Part shown: positions 43,919-51,112 of the stretch, in pieces
How the letters are laid out: the number at the start of each line of letters is the position of its first letter
Position numbering within the stretch: the first letter of the stretch is position 1
Source of the DNA: Actinomadura meyerae
Lineage (GTDB): Bacteria > Actinomycetota > Actinomycetes > Streptosporangiales > Streptosporangiaceae
Assembly (NCBI RefSeq): GCF_900188445.1
Contig: NZ_FZOR01000001.1
Coordinates: 545,825-609,824 of the forward strand
Reading direction: 5' to 3'
Length of the DNA stretch: 64,000 nucleotides
Program-made: the position numbers and the translations under genes
The notes under the pieces: model-generated
Databases searched by the model: none
Seen by the model: only the letters and a program-made list of their open reading frames with translations
What the model was told of the DNA's origin: nothing

Positions 43919-45382
43919 ATGGCCGACCCGAAGGGTTTCCTGACCGTCGGGCGGGAGCTCCCGAAGCGCCGCCCGGTCGACGTGCGCATCAAGAGCTGGT
44001 CGGAGGTCTACGAGGACTTCGGCACCGACCGGCTCGAGAAGCAGGCGAGCCGCTGCATGGACTGCGGCATCCCGTTCTGCCACCAGGGCTGCCCCCTCGG
44101 CAACCTGATCCCCGAGTGGAACGACCTCGTCTACCGCAAGGACTGGCGGGAGGCGATCGAGCGGCTGCACGCCACCAACAACTTCCCCGAGTTCACCGGG
44201 CGGCTGTGCCCCGCCCCGTGCGAGAGCGCCTGCGTCCTCGGCATCAACCAGGACCCGGTGACGATCAAGCGGGTCGAGGTCGAGATCATCGACCGGGCGT
44301 TCGCCGAGGGCTGGGTGCGCCCGCAGCCGCCCGCGGTGAAGACCGGCCGGACGGTGGCGGTCGTCGGCTCGGGCCCCGCGGGCCTCGCCGCCGCGCAGCA
44401 GCTCACCCGCGCCGGCCACGACGTCACGGTGTACGAGCGCGCCGACCGGATCGGCGGCCTGCTGCGCTACGGCATCCCCGAGTTCAAGATGGAGAAGCGG
44501 CACCTCGACCGGCGCCTCGCCCAGATGCGCGCCGAGGGCACCGCCTTCAAGACCTCGGTGAACGTCGGCGTCGACGTCACCGCCGACGAGCTGCGCGAGC
44601 GCTACGACGCCGTCGTCCTGGCGGGCGGCGCCACCGCCTGGCGCGACCTGCCCGTCCCCGGGCGCGAGCTCAAGGGCGTCTACCAGGCGATGGAGTACCT
44701 GCCGCCGTCCAACCGGGCGCAGGAGGGCGACTACGACGAGTCGCCGATCTCCGCGAAGGGCAAGCACGTCGTCGTCATCGGCGGCGGCGACACCGGCGCC
44801 GACTGCATCGGCACCGCGATCCGGCAGGGCGCCGCGTCCGTCACCCAGCTGGAGATCATGCCGCGGCCGCCGGAGACCCGCCCGGACGCCCAGCCGTGGC
44901 CGACGTACCCCATGCTGTTCAAGGTCGAGAGCGCCCACGAGGAGCTCGCCGACATGGGCGGCGACCGCGTCTACGCCGTCTCCACCACCGAGTTCGTCGG
45001 CGACGGGGACGGCAACGTCCGCGCGCTGCGGCTGGTGGAGGTCGGCGGCCCGGAGACCCGGTTCGCGCCGGTCGAGGGCACCGAGCGGGAGATCCCCGCC
45101 GAGCTGGTCACGCTCGCCATGGGCTTCCTCGGCCCGCAGCGCGAGGGCCTGCTGGAGCAGCTCGGCGTCGACCTCGACCAGCGCGGCAACGTCGTCCGCG
45201 ACGGCGACTACCGGACGTCGGTGGACGGCGTGTACGCCGCCGGCGACATGGGCCGCGGCCAGTCGCTGATCGTCTGGGCGATCGCCGAGGGACGCGCCGC
45301 CGCGCACGGCGTCGACGCCTACCTCACCGGCCGCACCGACCTGCCGTACCCGATCCCGCCGACGGCGCGGCCGATCGCCTGA
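43919..45382 (+). CDS. gltD: Glutamate synthase small subunit
   Basis: This 487-residue electron-entry subunit takes electrons from NADPH through FAD and two 4Fe-4S clusters to GltB. The N-terminal Cys-rich domain reads [20 protein letters not shown] and [16 protein letters not shown]. The FAD motif is [17 protein letters not shown] and the NADPH motif [16 protein letters not shown]. The C terminus has [39 protein letters not shown] upstream of the ATG is the ribosome binding site. A perfect 34-base palindrome follows 20 bases after the stop. Confidence 0.98.
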   Translation: MADPKGFLTVGRELPKRRPVDVRIKSWSEVYEDFGTDRLEKQASRCMDCGIPFCHQGCPLGNLIPEWNDLVYRKDWREAIERLHATNNFPEFTGRLCPAPCESACVLGINQDPVTIKRVEVEIIDRAFAEGWVRPQPPAVKTGRTVAVVGSGPAGLAAAQQLTRAGHDVTVYERADRIGGLLRYGIPEFKMEKRHLDRRLAQMRAEGTAFKTSVNVGVDVTADELRERYDAVVLAGGATAWRDLPVPGRELKGVYQAMEYLPPSNRAQEGDYDESPISAKGKHVVVIGGGDTGADCIGTAIRQGAASVTQLEIMPRPPETRPDAQPWPTYPMLFKVESAHEELADMGGDRVYAVSTTEFVGDGDGNVRALRLVEVGGPETRFAPVEGTEREIPAELVTLAMGFLGPQREGLLEQLGVDLDQRGNVVRDGDYRTSVDGVYAAGDMGRGQSLIVWAIAEGRAAAHGVDAYLTGRTDLPYPIPPTARPIA

Positions 45383-45402
45383 CCCTCTCGACCGCACGCC
45401 GT

Positions 45403-45436
45403 GAAGGCCCCGGAGGGACGTCCCTCCGGGGCCTTC
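45403..45436. terminator. Perfect 34-base palindrome after gltD (copy 1)
   Basis: Each arm is GAAGGCCCCGGAGGGAC and its exact complement; the hairpin tip is GACGTC. It is a strong terminator for gltBD and sits only 17 bases before the araC-like gene. A near-identical copy occurs at 46427-46460. Confidence 0.8.
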
Positions 45437-45453
45437 GTGCGAGCATGGGGACC

Positions 45454-45873
45454 ATGCAGAACACGGCATCCGCGCCGGACACCGCCGTGCTGCGGCGGAT
45501 GCGGGTCGCCCGCGACGCCATGGACCGCGAGTGGGCCGAACCCCTCGACGTCGCCGCCGTCGCCGCCCGGGCCGGGTACTCCCGCTACCACTTCGTCCGG
45601 CTGTTCAGCGAGGTCTACGGCGAGACCCCCGGCGCCTACCTCGCCCGCCGCCGCATCGAACGCGCCCAGGACCTGCTGCGCACCGCCAACCTCACCGTCA
45701 CCGAGATCTGCATGCTGGTCGGCTTCACGAGCCTCGGCACGTTCTGCACCCGCTTCAAGCGGCAGACCGGCATGACGCCGACCGAGTTCCGCCGCCGCGC
45801 CCGCGCCGGCGGGGCCGCCGCCATCCCCGGCTGCCACGTGCTGCTGTGGGCGGGCGGCTTCCGCGGGCGCTGA
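45454..45873 (+). CDS. AraC-family regulator, DNA-binding domain only
   Basis: This 139-residue protein consists essentially of the two helix-turn-helix motifs of AraC regulators (LDVAAVAARAGYSRYHFVRLFSEVYGETPGAYLARRRIERAQDLL and LTVTEICMLVGFTSLGTFCTRFKRQTGMTPTEFRRRAR), with no ligand domain. A short C-terminal tail contains IPGCHVLLWAGG. GGGG 3-4 bases upstream supports the ATG at 45454 over the ATG at 45445. The gene lies just after the gltD palindrome and 77 bases before a VOC-family gene, which it may regulate. Confidence 0.9.
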   Translation: MQNTASAPDTAVLRRMRVARDAMDREWAEPLDVAAVAARAGYSRYHFVRLFSEVYGETPGAYLARRRIERAQDLLRTANLTVTEICMLVGFTSLGTFCTRFKRQTGMTPTEFRRRARAGGAAAIPGCHVLLWAGGFRGR

Positions 45874-45950
45874 GCAACTTTCGAGAAGGCCGCCCGCCTC
45901 CCGGCCGCCTAGCGTGAACACCCCGAACCACCGCCCACCAGGGAGGCACC

Positions 45951-46403
45951 ATGATCACTAAGCTGGGGCTGGCCACCGTCTGGGTCCTCGACCAGGACTC
46001 CGCCATCGCGTTCTTCACCGGGAAGCTCGGCCTGGAGGTCCGCGACGACCTGACCCTCGGCGAGGGCGGGATGCGCTGGGTGACCGTCGGCGCCAAGGAC
46101 CAGCCCGACCTCAGCCTCGCCCTGATGGTCCCCGGGCCGCCCACCATGGACCCCGAGTCCGCCGCGCAGATGAGGGCGCTCATCGCCAAGGGCGTCCTCG
46201 GCGCCGGCGCGTTCAACACCGACGACTGCCAGGCCGAGTACGAGCGCCTGTCCGCCCTCGGCGTCGACTTCGTCCACAAGCCGGAGAAGCGCCCGTACGG
46301 CATCGAAGCCGTCTTCCGCGACGACTCCGGATGCTGGTACAGCCTCACCCAGCCCTTCGAGGCACTCGACGAGACCGTCCCCTGGAACGACTGCGCGACC
46401 TGA
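45951..46403 (+). CDS. VOC family (glyoxalase-like) protein
   Basis: This 150-residue vicinal oxygen chelate protein has the paired beta-alpha-beta-beta-beta units (LGLATVWVLDQDSAIAFFTGKLGLEVRDDL ... MRWVTVGAKDQPDLSLALM; second unit from FNTDDCQAEYERLSALGVDFVHKPEKRPYGIEAVFRDDSGCWYSLTQP). Family roles range from lactoylglutathione lyases to dioxygenases and antibiotic-resistance proteins; this one is not assigned. AGGGAGG 4 bases before the ATG is the ribosome binding site. With the araC-like gene it forms a two-gene unit between two near-identical palindromes. Confidence 0.92.
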   Translation: MITKLGLATVWVLDQDSAIAFFTGKLGLEVRDDLTLGEGGMRWVTVGAKDQPDLSLALMVPGPPTMDPESAAQMRALIAKGVLGAGAFNTDDCQAEYERLSALGVDFVHKPEKRPYGIEAVFRDDSGCWYSLTQPFEALDETVPWNDCAT

Positions 46404-46426
46404 GGGGCGGCGGCCCGAGTCATCGA

Positions 46427-46460
46427 GAAGGCCCTGGAGGGACGTCCCTCCAGGGCCTTC
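46427..46460. terminator. Perfect 34-base palindrome after the VOC gene (copy 2)
   Basis: Each arm is GAAGGCCCTGGAGGGAC and its exact complement. It differs from copy 1 at one base pair, changed on both arms (C-G to T-A), so the hairpin is kept. It lies between the VOC gene and the convergent minus-strand gene, so it may terminate both. Confidence 0.8.
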
Positions 46461-46492
46461 GCGGTTTCGCGGCCGGGTCTTCGGCCGGCGGG

Positions 46493-46924
46493 TCATCGGC
46501 CGGCGGGGCGGCGGACCAGGGGCAGCAGCGCCACCGCGACCACGATGTGGATCACCGCCAGCGCGGCGCGGGTGGCGGGCGAGGCCTGCTCCAGCCCGAG
46601 CGGCACGAACGACAGGGCCAGCACGGCGGCGGCGAGGACGCTCCACACGGTGCGCGCGTGCCGGGTGAACCGCTCCAGCAGCGCCATCGTCCCCCAGCCG
46701 AGCAGGGCGAACAGCAGGGTGAACGCGGCGATCTCCGGGACGATCAGGTGGTGCGACTGGTCCTTGCCGGGGTCGGTGAGGAGGAAGTCGGTGCCGGCCG
46801 CGGAGGCCGCCAGGTAGAGGGCGACGTTGGCGGCGACCGCGGCGCCGACCGCCGTCGCGCGCACCCGCCGGACGCTCCGGCCGGCCGTGGCGGAAGCGGT
46901 GCTCTGCATCGTCGTCGTGGCCAT
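46493..46924 (-). CDS. DUF6069-like four-helix membrane protein
   Basis: This 143-residue membrane protein has helices at about residues 24-42, 61-82, 92-110 and 117-136. The loop after helix 1 (AAGTDFLLTDPGKDQSHHLIVPEIAAF) contains a His pair. The pattern resembles the DUF6069 family of actinobacteria, function unknown. AAGGAG 6 bases before the ATG at 46924 sets the start. Its promoter carries a twin operator, so expression is probably tightly repressed and induced by some signal. Confidence 0.82.
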   Translation of the reverse strand: MATTTMQSTASATAGRSVRRVRATAVGAAVAANVALYLAASAAGTDFLLTDPGKDQSHHLIVPEIAAFTLLFALLGWGTMALLERFTRHARTVWSVLAAAVLALSFVPLGLEQASPATRAALAVIHIVVAVALLPLVRRPAGR

Positions 46925-46985
46925 CACGTGCTCCTTCGGTTCGCGGGGCGGGTGCCCCGGGGGGACGCCTCACATCCTGCGCTAG

Positions 46986-47019
46986 GACAAACTGAATTGT
47001 CAAGACAAAAAAATTTGTC
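46986..47019 (-). promoter_or_regulatory. Twin palindromic operator over the -35 box
   Basis: Two 16-base palindromes, GACAAACTGAATTGTC (46986-47001) and GACAAAAAAATTTGTC (47004-47019), share GACAA-N6-TTGTC and lie two bases apart. On the minus strand a TTGACA -35 box falls inside them, with CAGGAT as the -10 box. This suits binding by a TetR- or MarR-type repressor. Confidence 0.65.
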
Positions 47020-47063
47020 GGTGTGGGATGACGGGGGACCGGCGCGGTGACCTTTGGAGATGC

Positions 47064-47098
47064 CGTCGCGGGGCGGCCGCCCGAGCCGCCCCGCGACG
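47064..47098 (-). terminator. Terminator after the PLP decarboxylase gene
   Basis: A perfect 13-bp stem, CGTCGCGGGGCGG (47064-47076) and CCGCCCCGCGACG (47086-47098), has a 9-base loop. It starts 4 bases after the decarboxylase stop. Confidence 0.75.
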
Positions 47099-47102
47099 CG
47101 GC

Positions 47103-48530
47103 TCAGACCGTGATGGTGGGGCCGAGTTCGCGGAGGACGTCCACCAGGCGCTCCACGTCGGCCTTCGTCGTCCGCCAGTTCAGCGGCGCCGGGCGGAACA
47201 CCGTCATCCCCCGGTAGGTGCTCGTGCCCGCGTACACCCGGCCGTCCCTGAGGAGCGCCTCACCCAGGCGCGCGTTCAGCTCGTCGAGCCGCTCCTCGGG
47301 GACGCCCTCCGGCCGGTACCGGAAACACGCGATGCACAGCTGGACGGGCGCCAGCAACTCCAGATCCGGAGCCGCCTCCACGAGCGCGCCGAGATGGGCG
47401 GCCACGTCCAGGTGCCGCTCCACCATCTCCCGGTAGCCGTCCCGTCCGTACGCGCGCAGCGTCGCCCAGATCGGCAGCGCCCGCGCCCGCCGCGACGACT
47501 CCGGGCCCAGCATGTTGTAGTTGACCCGGTCATCGCCCTCGTCCGGCAGGTACGCCGCACCCCACGCCCCGAACGCGCGGCTCAGCCAGCCCGCGTCCCG
47601 CACGAACGAGAACCCGCTCTCGTACGGGACGTTCAGCCACTTGTGGCCGTCCGCCGTCACCGAGTCCGCCCGCTCCACCCCGCGCGCCAGATGCGCGGTG
47701 CGCGGGCTCAGCGCGGCGAACAGCCCGAACGCCCCGTCCACATGCAGCCACGCGCCGTGCCGCTCCGCCAGGTCCGCCAGGTCGGCGACCGGATCGCTGT
47801 CACCGGTGTTGACCTCGCCGAGATTCGCCACCACCACCGCGCGCCCGCCCACCCGGGCCAGTGCCTCGTCCATCGCGGCGAGATCGACCCGCCCCGCGTC
47901 GTCGCGGGCGAACGTGCGCAGCGTGTCCCGCCCGCACCCGAGGATCTGCAGCGCCTTCCGCGTGCTGACGTGCACCAGCCCGCTGCTGAACACCGGCATC
48001 GCCGGCAGCCCCGCCAGGCCCCGCGAGGTGACGTCCACGCCGTACCCGTCCGCCCACCACGACCGCGCGCACGCCAGGCCCGCCACATGCGCGAGCGTCG
48101 CGCTCGGCGTCAGCACGCCCCCGAACGCCGTAGGCAGCCCGAACAGCTCCTTCAGCCACCGCAGCACCACCGTCTCCGCCCGCGCCGCCAGCGGCGACGT
48201 CAGCCACAGCCCCGCCGCCTGGTCCAGCAGCGACGCCGTCCAGTCGCCCGCCATCGCCGCCGGCGTCGACCCGCCCACCACGAAGTGGAAGAACCGCGGC
48301 CCGGACGAGTGCGTCGCCGCCGCCGTCCCGACCCGCACCAGCCGCTCCACCGCGGCCACCGCGCCGTCCCCCGCGGCCGGCAGCGGGCCGTCCAGCTCGT
48401 CGAGCAGCGCGTCCATCGCCCCGTCGTGCACCGGACGCTCCCGCAGGCTGTCCAGATACGGCCCCGCCTCCCGCGCCACCACCGCGAGAGGCTCACCGGC
48501 CCTGTCACGTTCGTCTAGGGGATCACTCAT
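47103..48530 (-). CDS. Group II PLP-dependent amino acid decarboxylase
   Basis: This 475-residue protein has the fold of aromatic L-amino acid, glutamate and diaminobutyrate decarboxylases. Seen are HSSGPRFFHFVVGGSTPAAMAGDW, GVLTPSATLAHVAGLACARSWW, NLGEVNTGDSDPVADLADLAERHGAWLHVDGAFG (Asp pairing with the PLP ring) and the PLP lysine in SVTADGHKWLNVPYESG. Which amino acid it uses cannot be told from the sequence alone. It stands alone, with no transporter or aminotransferase nearby. Confidence 0.9.
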   Translation of the reverse strand: MSDPLDERDRAGEPLAVVAREAGPYLDSLRERPVHDGAMDALLDELDGPLPAAGDGAVAAVERLVRVGTAAATHSSGPRFFHFVVGGSTPAAMAGDWTASLLDQAAGLWLTSPLAARAETVVLRWLKELFGLPTAFGGVLTPSATLAHVAGLACARSWWADGYGVDVTSRGLAGLPAMPVFSSGLVHVSTRKALQILGCGRDTLRTFARDDAGRVDLAAMDEALARVGGRAVVVANLGEVNTGDSDPVADLADLAERHGAWLHVDGAFGLFAALSPRTAHLARGVERADSVTADGHKWLNVPYESGFSFVRDAGWLSRAFGAWGAAYLPDEGDDRVNYNMLGPESSRRARALPIWATLRAYGRDGYREMVERHLDVAAHLGALVEAAPDLELLAPVQLCIACFRYRPEGVPEERLDELNARLGEALLRDGRVYAGTSTYRGMTVFRPAPLNWRTTKADVERLVDVLRELGPTITV

Positions 48531-48589
48531 GACGCATAGCAGACCACAGCGGACACTCCGGTGAAAGCGGCCTTGACCTCGACACCCCC

Positions 48590-48746
48590 TTGTGGTCTTG
48601 GAACCGGTCGGCTACGGTCCCGCCAGGGTTCACGCCCGGCGCCGGACGGCACACTCCCCGGCACGCCGCCGTGGACCACCCGCTCCCGCACCCCGCAACG
48701 CGGGACATCAGGGGCCCGGCCACCCACCGCTGGGGTGGCCGGGCCC
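48590..48746 (+). ncRNA. Candidate small RNA upstream of the gene at 48840
   Basis: The gap contains a promoter-like pair TTGTGG (48590-48595) and TACGGT (48613-48618) with 17-base spacing. It is followed 94 bases later by a strong hairpin, GGGCCCGGCCACCC (48712-48725) and GGGTGGCCGGGCCC (48733-48746). A transcript of about 120 bases is possible. Coding potential in it is poor. Confidence 0.3.
48712..48746 (+). terminator. 14-bp hairpin in the gap before 48840
   Basis: A perfect 14-bp stem with 7-base loop ACCGCTG. It lies between a divergent gene start (48530) and a gene with its own promoter (48828), so it ends no recognised gene. Confidence 0.65.
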
Positions 48747-48786
48747 ACCGCGTCCCGCGGCGGACCGCGCCCACCGCGTCCCGCGG
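48743..48786 (+). repeat. 18-bp direct repeat GCCCACCGCGTCCCGCGG
   Basis: Two exact copies at 48743-48760 and 48769-48786 lie just before the gene at 48840. Confidence 0.7.
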
Positions 48787-48827
48787 CCATGACCGTTTCC
48801 TGCAAGACGGGCCGGAAGCGGCCGCCC

Positions 48828-48833
48828 TACGGT
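48828..48833 (+). promoter_or_regulatory. Leaderless -10 box for the gene at 48840
   Basis: TACGGT ends 6 bases before the ATG at 48840. Confidence 0.45.
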
Positions 48834-48839
48834 GGCGCC

Positions 48840-49700
48840 ATGACCGTCCCGCACCCCGACGCCCTGACCCGCGCCGAACAGTTCATGCTGCTCAACGCCC
48901 GCCTCATCGACCGGCACCGGTTCGCGCTCCACTTCCGCGGAGCACCCGGAGCCCCCGTCGTCGCCGCGCTCCGGCCCTACGAGAACCCCGACGGCGGCTA
49001 CGGTCACGCCCTCGAACCCGACCTGCGCGGACCGGGCAGCCAGCCCGTCCCCGCCCAGCACGCCCTCCAGTACCTCCACGAAGCGGGCGCGGACACCGAC
49101 CCCGCCGTCGACCGCGTCGCCGGCTACCTCGCCGGCATCACCCGCGCCGACGGGGGAGTGCCCTTCGTGCTCCCCACCGTCCGCGACACCCCGCACGCCC
49201 CCTGGTGGCAGACCCCCGACGACCCGCCCGGCGCCCTCAACCCCACCGGCACCCTCGCCGGAATGCTCCACCGCGCCGGCTCCGCCCACCCCTGGCTCGG
49301 CCCCGCCACCGACTTCTGCTGGCGCCACCTGGACCGCCCCGGCCTCAACCTCGGCCCCTACGACGTCCTCGCCGTCCTGACCTTCCTCGACCACGTCCCC
49401 GACCGCGACCGCGCCGAGGCCGCCTTCTCCCGCCACCGCGACACCCTCGCGGCCGCCGCGCACAGCGACCACCAGGGAATCCTCGACTTCGCCCCCGCCC
49501 CTGGCGGATACGGGCACCGCCTCTTCGACCACGACGCCATCGAGGGGCGGCTCGACGCCCTCATCGCCGCCCAGGCCGACGACGGCGGCTGGGACGTCGC
49601 CTTCGCCGGCTGGACCCCGCTCACGCGGCCCGAATGGCGCGGCCACACCACCGTCGAACGCCTCCTGACGCTCCGCGCCTACGGCAGGCTCAAACCCTGA
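48840..49700 (+). CDS. Alpha/alpha-toroid-like hypothetical protein
   Basis: This 286-residue protein has repeated helix pairs with Gly-Gly-Tyr/Trp turns (NPDGGYGHALEPDLRG, ITRADGGVPFVLPTV, QADDGGWDVAFAGWTPL), the style of terpene cyclase/prenyltransferase repeats. It lacks the DxDD or other acid motifs of true cyclases. AEQFMLLNARLIDRHRFALHFRG opens the protein. No partner gene indicates a substrate. A leaderless-type promoter precedes it and its end abuts a convergent regulator with a 1-base gap. Confidence 0.82.
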   Translation: MTVPHPDALTRAEQFMLLNARLIDRHRFALHFRGAPGAPVVAALRPYENPDGGYGHALEPDLRGPGSQPVPAQHALQYLHEAGADTDPAVDRVAGYLAGITRADGGVPFVLPTVRDTPHAPWWQTPDDPPGALNPTGTLAGMLHRAGSAHPWLGPATDFCWRHLDRPGLNLGPYDVLAVLTFLDHVPDRDRAEAAFSRHRDTLAAAAHSDHQGILDFAPAPGGYGHRLFDHDAIEGRLDALIAAQADDGGWDVAFAGWTPLTRPEWRGHTTVERLLTLRAYGRLKP

Positions 49701-49701
49701 C

Positions 49702-50385
49702 TCACAGGAGGTTCCCGACGGGCTCGCCCGCCAGGTCCCGCACCTCGTGCGCGAAATGGGCCTGGTCGGCGTAACCCGCCGCGTACGCCGCCCCCGCCCG
49801 CGACTCGCCCGCCCGCACCAGCGAGAGCGCCCGCTGGAACCGCAGCACCCGCTGCAGCGTCTTCGGCCCGTACCCGAACGCCGCCAGCGACCGTCGGCGC
49901 AACTGCCGCTCACCCAGGCCCAGCTCGTCCGGCAGGGCCCGCACCGGCCCGCGGGACACCCCCGCCACCACCGCACCCACCAGCGGATCCGGCGGCCCCA
50001 TCCGCGCCCGCACCGCCGCGACCAGCGCCGCGCGCCGGTCGCCCGCCGCCGCGACCCCGTCGGCCAGCCGGTCCGCCTCCGCGCCCCACAGGTCGCGCAA
50101 GGGGACGCGCCCGTCCCGCAGCGCGTCCGCGGGCACGCCCAGCACCGGCGGCGCCGTCCCCGGCCGGAACCGCACCGCCACCACCGCGTCGCCCGGCCGC
50201 ATCGTCGCGGGAGCCGGGCCGGTGTCCGGCCCCGCCACCAGGATCCCGGCCTCCGACCAGATCAGGTCGACGCAGGCGTCCGGCACCACGCGCTGCACGA
50301 ACGGCTCGGCGCCGCTCGGCAGCGCCGCCGTCCACGCGCAGGCCAGCCCCGGCGCCTGGTACTCGCGATAGCCGGTCGGGCTCAT
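49702..50385 (-). CDS. AraC-family transcriptional regulator
   Basis: This 227-residue regulator has an N-terminal domain like DUF6597 regulators (YREYQAPGLACAWTA... RVVPDACVDLIWSEAGILVAGPDTG) that binds an unknown ligand, and a C-terminal AraC DNA-binding domain (LPDELGLGERQLRRRSLAAFGYGPKTLQRVLRFQRALSLVRAGE... AAGYADQAHFAHEVRDLAG). It is divergent from the DJ-1/PfpI-like gene 64 bases away and may control it. The start ATG at 50385 is preceded directly by AGGAGGG. Confidence 0.9.
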   Translation of the reverse strand: MSPTGYREYQAPGLACAWTAALPSGAEPFVQRVVPDACVDLIWSEAGILVAGPDTGPAPATMRPGDAVVAVRFRPGTAPPVLGVPADALRDGRVPLRDLWGAEADRLADGVAAAGDRRAALVAAVRARMGPPDPLVGAVVAGVSRGPVRALPDELGLGERQLRRRSLAAFGYGPKTLQRVLRFQRALSLVRAGESRAGAAYAAGYADQAHFAHEVRDLAGEPVGNLL

Positions 50386-50449
50386 CCCTCCTGCATACCA
50401 CCCGACAATCCGGGCAAGGGCCAATCAAAGCGACTAACAAGGAGAACTC

Positions 50450-51004
50450 ATGCCGAACGATCTCCAGGCCAAGACCATCGCCTTCCTCTGCGCCCCCGAG
50501 GGCACCGAGCAGGTCGAGCTGACCGAGCCCTGGGCCGCCGTCGAGCAGGCCGGCGGCACCCCCCGCCTCGTCTCCACCCAGTCCGGCCGCCTCCAGGCGT
50601 TCGACCACCTGGACAAGGCCGACACCTTCCCCGTCGACACCACCGTCGACGTCTCCGACCACACCGAGTTCGACGGACTGGTCCTCCCGGGCGGCGTCGC
50701 CAACCCCGACTTCCTGCGCACCGACCCCAAGGCCGTCGCCTTCGTCAAGTCCTTCTTCGACGCCGGCAAGCCCGTCGCCGTCATCTGCCACGGGCCGTGG
50801 ACCCTCGTGGAGGCGGACGTCGTCCGCGGCCGCACCATGACGTCCTGGCCGAGCCTGCAGACGGACCTGCGCAACGCCGGGGCCACGTGGGTCGACGAGG
50901 AGGTGCAGGTGGACGAGAGCGGGCCCAACGTGCTCGTCAGCAGCCGCAAGCCCGACGACCTCAAGGCCTTCTGCCAGGCCGCCGTCGAGGCGTTCAAGCG
51001 CTGA
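50450..51004 (+). CDS. DJ-1/PfpI family protein
   Basis: This 184-residue class I glutamine-amidotransferase-like protein is close to YhbO/PfpI. The nucleophile Cys lies in the nucleophile elbow AVICHGPWTLVEAD, beside the His; FDGLVLPGGVANPDFLR is the Gly-rich loop before it, and the Glu in CAPEGTEQVEL supports the Cys. Family members act as glyoxalase-like or protein-repair enzymes under stress. AAGGAGA upstream is the ribosome binding site. It is divergent from an AraC regulator. Confidence 0.92.
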   Translation: MPNDLQAKTIAFLCAPEGTEQVELTEPWAAVEQAGGTPRLVSTQSGRLQAFDHLDKADTFPVDTTVDVSDHTEFDGLVLPGGVANPDFLRTDPKAVAFVKSFFDAGKPVAVICHGPWTLVEADVVRGRTMTSWPSLQTDLRNAGATWVDEEVQVDESGPNVLVSSRKPDDLKAFCQAAVEAFKR

Positions 51005-51013
51005 CCGGCCACA

Positions 51014-51040
51014 TGTGGTCTAGACCTCTGACCTAGACCA
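51014..51040. promoter_or_regulatory. dre-like element and inverted repeat before pyk
   Basis: TGGTCTAGACC (51016-51026) matches the core of the DasR site; the 16-base window fits the consensus A(C/G)TGGTCTAGACCA(C/G)T at 14 positions. TGGTCTAG and CTAGACCA (51033-51040) also form 8-bp arms around 9 bases. It lies 60 bases upstream of the -10 box. Confidence 0.45.
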
Positions 51041-51099
51041 ATCGGCGAACCGCGGGCGACCATATCCTGCGTGAATATCCGTACCGACAAGTAACTAAG

Positions 51100-51105
51100 T
51101 ACGGT
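51100..51105 (+). promoter_or_regulatory. Leaderless -10 box for pyk
   Basis: TACGGT ends 7 bases before the GTG at 51113, and only 1 base before the GTG at 51107. This decides the start in favour of 51113. Confidence 0.5.
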
Positions 51106-51112
51106 TGTGCAC

